From: Ketogulonicigenium robustum
Lineage (GTDB): Bacteria > Pseudomonadota > Alphaproteobacteria > Rhodobacterales > Rhodobacteraceae
Direction: 5' to 3'
Assembly (NCBI RefSeq): GCF_002117445.1
Contig: NZ_CP019937.1
Location: 140,001 to 204,000 of the forward strand
DNA: 64,000 bases
The notes below the pieces were generated by a model, which saw only the letters and a list, made by a program, of their open reading frames with translations, was not told where the DNA came from and did not search any database. Position 1 is the stretch's first letter; each line of letters starts with the position of its first letter. The translations under genes were made by a program, and so were the position numbers. Positions 57,901-64,000 of the stretch are shown here, in pieces.

Positions 57901-58064
57901 TCCGCAGGCGCGCCCGAGTAGCTGGCGCTGATGCGGATCGTGGTTGGCGCAACCTCGGGGTATTGCGCGATTGGCAGTTGCTGGATGCCCCATGCGCCAA
58001 ACAGCATGGTGATAATCGCCAGCACCCATGCAAAGACGGGGCGGTTAATGAAAAACTGCGCCAT
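54957..58064 (-). CDS. RND efflux pump inner-membrane transporter (AcrB/MexB family)
   Basis: 1035 aa, the standard HAE1 length. It begins MAQFFINRPVFAWVLAIITMLFGAWGIQQLPIAQYPEVAPTTI, and the proton-relay pair is in IGLLVDDAIVVVENVER. The porter domain and C-terminal helices with ASRNAILIVEFAKE are complete. It expels hydrophobic drugs or solvents using the proton gradient. It follows its periplasmic adaptor by 3 bp on the minus strand. No tolC is adjacent; the tolC at 49300 is a candidate partner. Confidence 0.96.
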   Translation of the reverse strand: MAQFFINRPVFAWVLAIITMLFGAWGIQQLPIAQYPEVAPTTIRISASYSGAPAEAVENAVTTPIENGLSELEGLLYMVSQSSQGRATVTLTFDDSIDADMAQIQVQNRMQSITNQLPDSVQSNGVTVSRSTDSILMVAALVSNDGSYTTLQLGDMMNELIEPSVTRVDGVGGLQAFGTSYAMRIWLDPFKLVQYQMTPSDITSAISSRNATVTVGSLGSQPVVPGQQFSVSMTAQSQLTSPEEFQRILLRTNSDGSHVYLGDVARVEIGQESYGQDSRFNGKPAAGFGVNLSSGANAVDTAENVRHTLEGLQNALPEGVEIAYAYDTSPFVEESIEKVYHTLAEAVILVFLVILIFLQSWRATLIPTLAVPVVVLGTFGVLSLFGMSINTLTMFALVLAIGLLVDDAIVVVENVERVMEEEGLDARAATRKSMHEITPALVGIVTVLSAVFLPMAFMAGSTGVIYRQFSVTIISAMVLSLFVALILTPALCATLLKPQHGPRRFPPARWFNSGLAAFTNRYAQTNRWILKLPVQSMVALAAITGALWYFYDNLPSSFIPQEDQGVLMAMISLNDGATTAQTEKVLLEVEDYLLNEESATVDAVFANLGFSFGGSGQGSAMLFVKLRPFDDRHDHTAASLVQRATARFSGHRAGNIFFMQPPAMPALGNSSGFSMYLVDQGANGQEALLNAAADLNAAATASGAVNNIRGGTTRSTVALNLDVDQLKAAALGISVSDVNAMLATIFTGRQVNDFAFNGTLRPVMVQGQADYRMQADDVMQWNARNSSGEMVPFSAFMTQKWEVVPTSLARFGGSRAVSMSGSPATDVSSGAAMAAMEEMAADLDGGYGVAWTGLSYQERQSGTQAPLLFALSALVVFLCLAALYESWSVPLAVLLAAPIGALGALGAALLFDQSNDVYFKVGLLATIGLASRNAILIVEFAKERFDRGMDLKEAAIEAARLRLRPILMTSIAFMLGVLPLAIADGAGAAAQHAIGIGVLGGMVASTVIGIFLVPAFYVVVTRLFGSKRNTLKSES

Positions 58065-58067
58065 CGG

Positions 58068-59270
58068 TTAGTTCCCGCCTTGCGGGGTGGCGGGGACATC
58101 CTCGACAAGCCCTAGCGCGTTGATGGTGACAGGAACGGGCACCACATCGCGGCCGGCTTGCATGTTCGACAGCCCGTCGACGATGATCTGGTCGCCCGCA
58201 ATCAGACCCTCGGTTACGATCCAGCTGTTGCGCGTGACCCCCATTGACGTCAGCGTGCGCTGTTCGGATTTATTGCCAGCTCCCACGACCCACACGGTCA
58301 ACGATCCGTCATTCGCGCGCGATGTGGCGCGTTGGGGCACCAGCACGGCATCGGTCGAGCCGATGGTGATTTCGCCGCGCACGAACATGCCGGGCAATAT
58401 GCGCCGCTGCGGGTTGTCGAATTGGAACCGGATGGTTTGCGATGCGGTGGTTTGCGAGATTGCCACTTCGGGGGCGACAAGCGCGCCGGTGAAGCTGGTC
58501 GATCGCCCGTCATCCAGCGTCAGAGTCACATCGACGGTATCTTTGGGCGAGAGCTGGCCCTGTTCGATCTGGGTGCGCACCGACAGCAGGCGCGCTGCGG
58601 GTTCGGTCAAATCGACATAAATTGGGTCGATGCGGGTCACGTTGACCAGACCGGTGGTTTGATTTGCGGTGACGATGTCGCCCACGGTGATGGCAGGCAG
58701 CCCCGCGATGCCGTCAATCGGGCTGCTGACGGTGGTCCATTTTAATTCGCGCTGCGCATCATCCAGCGCGTTTTGCGCGTTGACCAGTGTAGCCTGCGCG
58801 GCGGCAAATGTCGCCCGCGCGCCATCCATATCGGTGCGGGTGGCGGCGTTGTTATTCGACAGTTGCTCCAGCCGCTGCAGGTTGGTTGCGGCATTGTCGC
58901 GCGCGGTGGTGGCCTGCGTCAGGGTTGCTTCGGCGCTCAGGACGGCAGCCTCGTAGGTGTCGCTTTCGATGCGAAATAGCGGCGTGCCTACCGTCACGTC
59001 CTGCCCCGAGACATAGAGAATTTCGGTGATCATCCCGCCCACGCGCGGGCGCACGGCGGATTCCTGAAAAGCCACCGCACGGCCGGGGATCACCTCGGTC
59101 AGGGCGACGGTTTCAACGGCGGCTGTGACCACACCAACCTGCGTCGGCCCAGCACTGCGCCCGCCGAAACCACCGCCCCCGCCCATGGGCTGGGCAATGG
59201 CCATTCCGGCCGACAGCAGCAGTATGGCAAGCGGGGTTAACAGGTGGCGGAGGGGCAAGGTTGGCTTCAT
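58068..59270 (-). CDS. RND efflux periplasmic adaptor (membrane fusion protein)
   Basis: 400 aa from the ATG at 59270, preferred because a lipoprotein/Sec-type signal (LLTPLAILLLSAGMAIAQ) follows at once. Starts at 59303 or 59294 would add 11 or 8 residues. AVRPRVGGMITEILYVSGQDVTVGTPLFRIES is the lipoyl-like motif, with a long alpha-hairpin (about 100-165) and the beta-barrel ALVAPEVAISQTTASQTIRFQF. It links the RND pump to the outer-membrane duct. Confidence 0.93.
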   Translation of the reverse strand: MKPTLPLRHLLTPLAILLLSAGMAIAQPMGGGGGFGGRSAGPTQVGVVTAAVETVALTEVIPGRAVAFQESAVRPRVGGMITEILYVSGQDVTVGTPLFRIESDTYEAAVLSAEATLTQATTARDNAATNLQRLEQLSNNNAATRTDMDGARATFAAAQATLVNAQNALDDAQRELKWTTVSSPIDGIAGLPAITVGDIVTANQTTGLVNVTRIDPIYVDLTEPAARLLSVRTQIEQGQLSPKDTVDVTLTLDDGRSTSFTGALVAPEVAISQTTASQTIRFQFDNPQRRILPGMFVRGEITIGSTDAVLVPQRATSRANDGSLTVWVVGAGNKSEQRTLTSMGVTRNSWIVTEGLIAGDQIIVDGLSNMQAGRDVVPVPVTINALGLVEDVPATPQGGN

Positions 59271-59303
59271 CTGGCTCTCGGGCTTGCGGGTCATAAGGCT
59301 CAT

Positions 59304-59634
59304 CCCCGTCGGGCGCGGATGGATAGGTCTGACGTTGGTCTAGCTTGAACGGATATGCCCTGCATTTCCGTCGCGGGGGTAGTGAAAAAAGCGTGTTAAA
59401 CAAATCTGCGCGGTGCGGGCTTATTATTCGTGCAACCCCAGCTGGTAAATTGATGCGGTGCGGGTCGCCAAACCGTCGCAAAGCGATGCTATCGTGGCTG
59501 TTCGTAACCCCCGCGTCTGCCGTCCTGCCATTGCGGGGAAAAGGTGCTGGTCTGGCCCGTGTCACCATGGTAGCAGGGCCGTCCCGTAGAAAATAAAGGT
59601 CGGGAATCCGTCCTGACCACCCGAAGGTGTGCCC
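59304..59634. other. divergent promoter region
   Basis: A 331-bp gap between the divergent RND operon and the ABC exporter. No credible gene is seen. GCGGTGCGGG occurs twice (near 59410 and 59455) and might mark a regulator site. No efflux repressor gene lies nearby. Confidence 0.5.
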
Positions 59635-61473
59635 ATGTTTCGTTGGTTTGAAACCCGCGTCGACCCCTATCCTACCGATACCCCGCAGATGCCGCCCCAA
59701 CGGTTCTGGGCGTTCATCTTGCACTATTCGCGCGGCCTGCTGCCGTGGATCGTGCTGCTGGGCGTCGTATCCGCCCTGACAGCGCTGATCGAGGTCGCGC
59801 TGGTCGGTTACCTTGGCGCGTTGATCGACCGTATGGCCGGCGCCGAGCCGAATGCCTTTTGGCAGAACGAGGGGCGCACCCTTGTGTTGGCCGGGCTGGT
59901 GTTGGTGCTGATCTCACCGCTGATCCAGGCGCTGGGCTCGCTTGTCATGCACCAGACCCTGTTGGGGAACTACCCGCAACGGATCCGTTGGCAGGCGCAC
60001 CGCTGGATGCTGGGGCAGTCGCTCAGCTATTTCCAAGACGAATTCGCCGGGCGTGTTTCGACCAAGGTGATGCAGACCGCACTGGCCGTGCGCGAGGTGG
60101 CGATGAAAATCGTCGACGTGCTGGTCTATGTGCTGGTCTATTTCAGCGGCGCGCTGATTTTGGCGGCCTCTAGCGATTGGCGGCTGGCGTTGCCGTTTTT
60201 GGCGTGGGGCATCGTGTATGGCCTGCTGTTGCGCTGGGTCGTGCCGAAAATCGGCCGCGTGTCCGAGGCGCAGGCCCATGCCCGCGCGGCCATGACGGGC
60301 CGCATCGTCGATGCCTATACCAACATCACCACGGTGAAGTTGTTCTCGCATTCCTCGCGCGAGGAAGCCTTTGCCCGCGAGAGTATGGACGAGTTTCTGG
60401 GCACGGTGCATGCGCAGATGCGCCTGTCGACCATTCAGAACGTTTCGCTGGCGGTGCTGAACGCGCTGCTGACCGCAACCGTGGCCAGCCTTGGCATTTT
60501 CCTGTGGATGCGCGGTGCGGTGCCGGTCGGGGCGTTGGCGATTGCCGTGCCGCTGGCGCTGCGCATGGGGAACATGTCGCACTGGATCATGTGGGAATTT
60601 GCGGCGCTGTTTGAAAACGTCGGCACGGTGCGCGATGGCATTTCGGCGCTGGCTGTGCCGCGTAAGGTCGTTGATGCCCCCGCCGCAAAGCCGCTGGTGG
60701 TTCATCAAGGCGAGGTCGCCTTTAATCACGTCGGCTTCGACTATGGCTCGACCTCGGGGGTGATCAACGACCTGAATCTGGTGATCAAACCCGGCGAGCG
60801 GATCGGCCTTGTCGGGCGGTCGGGCGCGGGTAAATCGACCTTGGTCAACCTGCTGCTGCGCTTTCACGATGTGAAGTCTGGGCAGATTCTGATTGATGGC
60901 CAAGATATCGCCACCGTCACGCAGGATTCGCTGCGCGCCGCGATTGGGGTGGTGACGCAAGACACGTCGCTGCTGCATCGCACGATCCGTGACAACATCG
61001 CCTACGGCCGCCCCGATGCCTCGATCGAGGAGATCATGGCCGCCGTCCGTCTGGCCGAGGCCGAGGATTTCATCACCCGCCTGACCGACAGCAAGGGGCG
61101 TGGCGGGCTGGATGCACAGGTCGGCGAACGCGGCGTGAAGCTGTCCGGCGGTCAACGCCAGCGCATTTCCATCGCGCGGGTCGCCCTGAAGAACGCCCCG
61201 ATTCTGGTGATGGACGAAGCGACATCCGCCCTCGATTCCGAGGTCGAGGCCGCGATTCAGGAACAGCTAACCGGCTTGATGGAAGGGAAAACGGTGATTG
61301 CCATTGCTCACCGCCTGTCGACCATCGCGGCGATGGATCGCCTGATCGTCATGGACAAGGGGCAGATCGTCGAGGAAGGCACCCACGCGCAATTGCTGGA
61401 GTTGGGCGGTATTTACGCCCGCCTGTGGGCGCGGCAATCGGGTGGCTTCCTGCCCAGTGACGACGAAAGCTGA
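59635..61473 (+). CDS. ABC transporter, fused permease and ATPase (exporter type)
   Basis: 612 aa from the ATG at 59635, with CGAAGG 7 nt upstream; a GTG two codons earlier is possible. Six transmembrane helices (about 25-330) precede a nucleotide-binding domain with Walker A GRSGAGKST, signature LSGGQRQRISIARV, Walker B ILVMDEATSALD and the H-loop AIAHRLST. It is a homodimeric half-exporter of the MsbA/LmrA type. The substrate is unknown. It is followed by a strong terminator. Confidence 0.94.
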   Translation: MFRWFETRVDPYPTDTPQMPPQRFWAFILHYSRGLLPWIVLLGVVSALTALIEVALVGYLGALIDRMAGAEPNAFWQNEGRTLVLAGLVLVLISPLIQALGSLVMHQTLLGNYPQRIRWQAHRWMLGQSLSYFQDEFAGRVSTKVMQTALAVREVAMKIVDVLVYVLVYFSGALILAASSDWRLALPFLAWGIVYGLLLRWVVPKIGRVSEAQAHARAAMTGRIVDAYTNITTVKLFSHSSREEAFARESMDEFLGTVHAQMRLSTIQNVSLAVLNALLTATVASLGIFLWMRGAVPVGALAIAVPLALRMGNMSHWIMWEFAALFENVGTVRDGISALAVPRKVVDAPAAKPLVVHQGEVAFNHVGFDYGSTSGVINDLNLVIKPGERIGLVGRSGAGKSTLVNLLLRFHDVKSGQILIDGQDIATVTQDSLRAAIGVVTQDTSLLHRTIRDNIAYGRPDASIEEIMAAVRLAEAEDFITRLTDSKGRGGLDAQVGERGVKLSGGQRQRISIARVALKNAPILVMDEATSALDSEVEAAIQEQLTGLMEGKTVIAIAHRLSTIAAMDRLIVMDKGQIVEEGTHAQLLELGGIYARLWARQSGGFLPSDDES

Positions 61474-61506
61474 CAGGTCGGGGTGTCAGTACATCGTTAA
61501 TAAATG

Positions 61507-61538
61507 CGCCGCCCTTCGGGGCGGCGTTCTTTTTTGCC
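61507..61538 (+). terminator. terminator of the ABC exporter
   Basis: CGCCGCCC-TTCG-GGGCGGCG followed by TTCTTTTTT, 33 nt after the stop. A UUCG tetraloop makes it very stable. Confidence 0.9.
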
Positions 61539-61907
61539 TCGTCGCGCGATTCGTCTTGCTCTCACCATGTCGAGGGTGAGGATGTGCGTATCTGCGATTG
61601 GGTGCTATTATTATTCAGACTCGCGTAGGTTGGTTCTGAATGCGTTAACCAATTTGGCGAATGGTTATGCGTCTTGCGCTGGTCGCGGGTGATGTCGACA
61701 CTATGCGAGGTGTCGTTATAATGCACTGATAAATATAATTTTATATGTGAAATTATAATCTCTATTCTGCCGTATATATCGGATAATCTACGATTAATTG
61801 TTAACCAATTTTGCATCAGCCAAATTGCCTTAAGGGCCTATCTGCCGCCGTGTGCTAAAGGGAATGTTTTGGTGTTCCGTGATTCAATGCGCGTGCGAGG
61901 GTAGCTT
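61539..61907 (+). promoter_or_regulatory. AT-rich upstream region of the Hint gene
   Basis: About 370 bp, much more AT-rich than its surroundings, with no convincing gene. The 12-mer GTTAACCAATTT occurs at 61644-61655 and 61800-61811. TTAACC is the half-site of the CtrA consensus, so regulation by a CtrA-like factor is conceivable. Confidence 0.5.
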
Positions 61908-63206
61908 ATGGCGATTAGTATTATCGATGGTGGAACTTATGTCATCAATGCACAAAACGTTAATGATCCAAACCTTTTGAACCTGAACCTGCTGGGCAGT
62001 GCGACCATCATCGTCGATGGCGTCGATTTCAAATCCAGCAATATTTTGTTGAACTTGAACGTCGCCTCGAACGTGACGTGGCAAACCCAAAACGGGGCAT
62101 CGCTGACGATCGAGTCTGGTTTGCTAGGCCTTAATCTGCTGTCGGGAATGGATTTTGTCGTTGGCGACACCAGTAAGATCGACTTCCATGCCGCTGGTGT
62201 GACGGCATTGGGCGTGCTGCTGACGCCTAGTTATGATGTGACGTTTACAGGCGCCGGGGCAGGCGTTTTCAACTACACGCCTGCGAATATCGCGGTGCTG
62301 GGGCACACTTTCTTTAACGTGTCGGGGATGGGCGCCAAGGACCAGTTCATCCTGAACGGCGGGCATCTAGCGGTGCGAAATTACAATGCCGCGTCCGAAG
62401 TTCTGACCCTAGGCCGCACAGCGGATAGTTTGTTGGTGAATCTGCTGGCGAAACTGGGGCTGGTATATGAAGACGTCAGCGTACGTATAGGCATGTCGCA
62501 AAAAGAATACGCCGAATTCACCGACAAGGCGGGGCAGGGTGGCATTGCCAACCAAGGTAGCGCCTGGCTGTTGTGGAACACCAGCGTCGGGACCTACACC
62601 GACCCCTGCTTTGCCGAAGGCACCTTGATCACCACGGGCCGCGGCGCTGTGCCCGTGCAAGACCTGCGGGCGGGCGATCTGGTGCTGACGAAAGACAAGG
62701 GGCTGCAGCCTATCAAGTGGGTAGGCAGGTCGCATCTGGACGCGGCCATGCTGGATATGCGCCCCAATATGCTGCCCGTGCGCATTGCCAAGGGGGCGCT
62801 GGGGGCCGGTATGCCGCACACGGATCTAACCGTATCGCCGCAGCACCGCATGGTTGTGTCCGGCGATGCCGTGCACGCTGCGACGGGCAACGACGAAGCG
62901 TTCATTGCGGCCAAGCACATGACCAACCTGCCTGGCGTCAGCGTCATGCAAGATGCGACCGAGGTGACATATTACCATATCTTGCTGGATGCGCATTCCG
63001 TGATTTTCGCAAATGGCGCCCCCAGCGAGAGCTTCTTCTTGGGCGACTACACCCGCCGCACGCTGAACCCGCGCCTGATGGCCGAGGTGCGGCAGGTCGT
63101 GCCCGGGGTCGATGATCCTGATTTTAGTCCCGTCATGGCCCGTCCGGCGTTGCGTGGGCGCGATGCGCGCGAGGTGTTGACTGCCAGCTGCTACGCCGCA
63201 GATTAA
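61908..63206 (+). CDS. Hint-domain (hedgehog/intein-type) surface or secreted protein
   Basis: 432 aa. Residues 1-225 are beta-rich and Asn/Leu-rich (NLLNLNLLGSATIIVDGV) with no classical signal peptide, resembling adhesin or RTX-like passenger regions. A Hint_2-type domain follows: PCFAEGTLITTGRGAVPVQDLRAGDLVLTKDKG with the catalytic Cys in DPCFAEG, and the block-B His in LTVSPQHRMVVSG. The protein ends 150 residues later with no intein-type Asn. Such proteins are abundant in Rhodobacterales and often leave by type I secretion. Self-processing is probable but not shown. Confidence 0.88.
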   Translation: MAISIIDGGTYVINAQNVNDPNLLNLNLLGSATIIVDGVDFKSSNILLNLNVASNVTWQTQNGASLTIESGLLGLNLLSGMDFVVGDTSKIDFHAAGVTALGVLLTPSYDVTFTGAGAGVFNYTPANIAVLGHTFFNVSGMGAKDQFILNGGHLAVRNYNAASEVLTLGRTADSLLVNLLAKLGLVYEDVSVRIGMSQKEYAEFTDKAGQGGIANQGSAWLLWNTSVGTYTDPCFAEGTLITTGRGAVPVQDLRAGDLVLTKDKGLQPIKWVGRSHLDAAMLDMRPNMLPVRIAKGALGAGMPHTDLTVSPQHRMVVSGDAVHAATGNDEAFIAAKHMTNLPGVSVMQDATEVTYYHILLDAHSVIFANGAPSESFFLGDYTRRTLNPRLMAEVRQVVPGVDDPDFSPVMARPALRGRDAREVLTASCYAAD

Positions 63207-63213
63207 GGCATGA

Positions 63214-63243
63214 AAAAGGCCCCCGCGATGGCGGGGGCCTTTG
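63214..63243. terminator. bidirectional terminator
   Basis: AAAGGCCCCCGC-GATG-GCGGGGGCCTTT forms a 12-bp stem with A/T ends, between the convergent Hint and cydX genes. Confidence 0.88.
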
Positions 63244-63248
63244 GCGTT

Positions 63249-63359
63249 CTAGTCTTGCTTTTTCTTCGATCCGTCATCGACCAGTTCAAACCACATGGCG
63301 TTCAGAACGGCGAAGGTGACGGCCAAAGGAAGGCCCAAAATCCAAGCAAAATACCACAT
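63249..63359 (-). CDS. cydX: cytochrome bd oxidase small subunit CydX
   Basis: 36 aa, beginning MWYFAWILGLPLAVTFAVLN with a single transmembrane helix, then MWFELVDD and a basic tail. This is the CydX pattern. It lies 14 nt after cydB on the same strand. It stabilises the heme groups of the bd oxidase in the inner membrane. The gene is easily overlooked because a longer, spurious frame covers it. Confidence 0.93.
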   Translation of the reverse strand: MWYFAWILGLPLAVTFAVLNAMWFELVDDGSKKKQD

Positions 63360-63373
63360 GTCATTTGTCCTTT

Positions 63374-64000
63374 CTAATAAGCATGGCCGCCGTCGGTGAT
63401 GTCTTTCTCGCGCACCTTGCCCCACAACAGTTTGTAGGCCCATGTGGTGTAGGCGCAGATCAGCGGCAGGAAGATGGCTGTGACCACCAGCATGATGAAC
63501 AACGTCATATGGCTGGAGGACGAATCCCACACGGTCAGGCTGGCCTCGGGTTGAATTGACGAGGGCAGGATGAACGGGAACATCGAAAGCCCGACGGACG
63601 CGATGATGCCCAAAATGGCCATTGCGCTACCCGCCATGGCCAAAATCTCGCGCCGCAATTGCAGCGCAAGCAGCACGACCAGCGGCCCCAGCAGCCCCAA
63701 AACGGGGGCGATGATTGTCCACGGGTGGGCGGCGTAATTTGCAAACCACGCGCCCCCTGCAACGGCCACCGTTTTCCCCAGCGGGTTCGACGGACCGTCA
63801 GGCGCGAATGTGCTGGTGACCTGATACCCCCCAACGAACGCCCAAAGGGCAAGCCCCCCCAGCGCATAAATCACCAGCGTGGCGATCGACGCCCAGCGGC
63901 CGAAGACGCGGCCGCGTGCGCGAATGTCGCCTTCGGTTTTCAGGATCATCCAGTTCGCGCCGTGCATGATCAGCATCGTGACCGACAGCAAGCCGCACAG
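63374..64000 (-). CDS. cydB: cytochrome bd ubiquinol oxidase subunit II, 5' end outside the window
   Basis: The 3'-terminal 208 codons are present. The reading continues to the window edge (LCGLLSVTMLIMHGANWMILKTEG), so the start is beyond 64000. HGANWMILKTEGDIRARG is a family signature, and the C-terminus has TLFIMLVVTAIFLPLICAYTTWAYKLLWGKV. CydB is the second large subunit of the high-affinity quinol oxidase; cydA should lie further upstream on the minus strand. Confidence 0.95.
   Translation of the reverse strand: MCGLLSVTMLIMHGANWMILKTEGDIRARGRVFGRWASIATLVIYALGGLALWAFVGGYQVTSTFAPDGPSNPLGKTVAVAGGAWFANYAAHPWTIIAPVLGLLGPLVVLLALQLRREILAMAGSAMAILGIIASVGLSMFPFILPSSIQPEASLTVWDSSSSHMTLFIMLVVTAIFLPLICAYTTWAYKLLWGKVREKDITDGGHAY

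Overview
The window looks like chromosomal DNA of an alphaproteobacterium of the Rhodobacterales (Paracoccaceae/Rhodobacteraceae type). The evidence is the 23S-5S-tRNA-fMet order, the GC-rich alphaproteobacterial codon use, the AdhI/FghA formaldehyde pathway, a Hint-domain secreted protein and the dxs-ispA-xseB block. The genus cannot be fixed from the sequence alone; a Ketogulonicigenium-like organism is only a guess.

Layout. 1-2866: the 3' end of an rRNA operon (partial 23S, 5S, tRNA-fMet, terminator). 3112-11818: a GntR-regulated operon with an acetyltransferase, a NagZ-like GH3 hexosaminidase, a complete five-gene peptide/oligosaccharide-type ABC importer and a secreted alpha/beta hydrolase, probably for amino-sugar or muropeptide-like substrates. 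11850-16189: an electrophile-detoxification locus. A FrmR-type repressor heads a glutathione-dependent formaldehyde operon (class III ADH, S-formylglutathione hydrolase, glyoxalase I-like protein). A NemR-like TetR regulator with an MDR oxidoreductase is divergent from it. The 114-bp gap between them carries one recognisable operator for each regulator.

16244-27889: an integrative element of about 11.6 kb at the 3' end of a tRNA-Lys(UUU) gene. It has a P4-type tyrosine integrase, an XRE repressor with palindromic operators, an AlpA-like factor, a zinc-ribbon/Toprim primase-like protein and a DUF927 helicase-like protein. It also has several unknown small genes and cargo (PepSY membrane protein, DUF2946-like protein, acetyltransferase). 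No capsid, tail or terminase genes are seen, so it resembles a P4-like satellite or self-replicating island. Two intergenic clusters of GTTACC/GGTAAC repeats, each with a 46-bp spacer between inward-facing copies, look like a bipartite origin. This is the most novel part of the window.

27884-36407: housekeeping genes (tRNA-Lys, dapF, mtaB, an MFS exporter, dxs, ispA, xseB, Trm112-like, LON-domain protein, thioredoxin-TPR). 36595-43598: tRNA-Lys(CUU), a PAS-GGDEF-EAL protein, a copper-delivery operon (Sco, PCuAC, a PCuAC-like fusion and a His/Met-rich membrane protein), a triheme cytochrome c and a flavin reductase. 43719-50709: acetyltransferase, ptsP, lysC, DUF1178, a PCMT-like protein and TolC. 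50754-54841: a PopZ-tail-like protein, tRNA-Met, and a small glycan locus with a GlfT2-like galactofuranosyltransferase, an SGNH-like protein and an AGE-family epimerase. 54957-61473: an RND efflux pair and a divergent ABC exporter. 61908-64000: a Hint-domain protein, then cydX and the 3' part of cydB.
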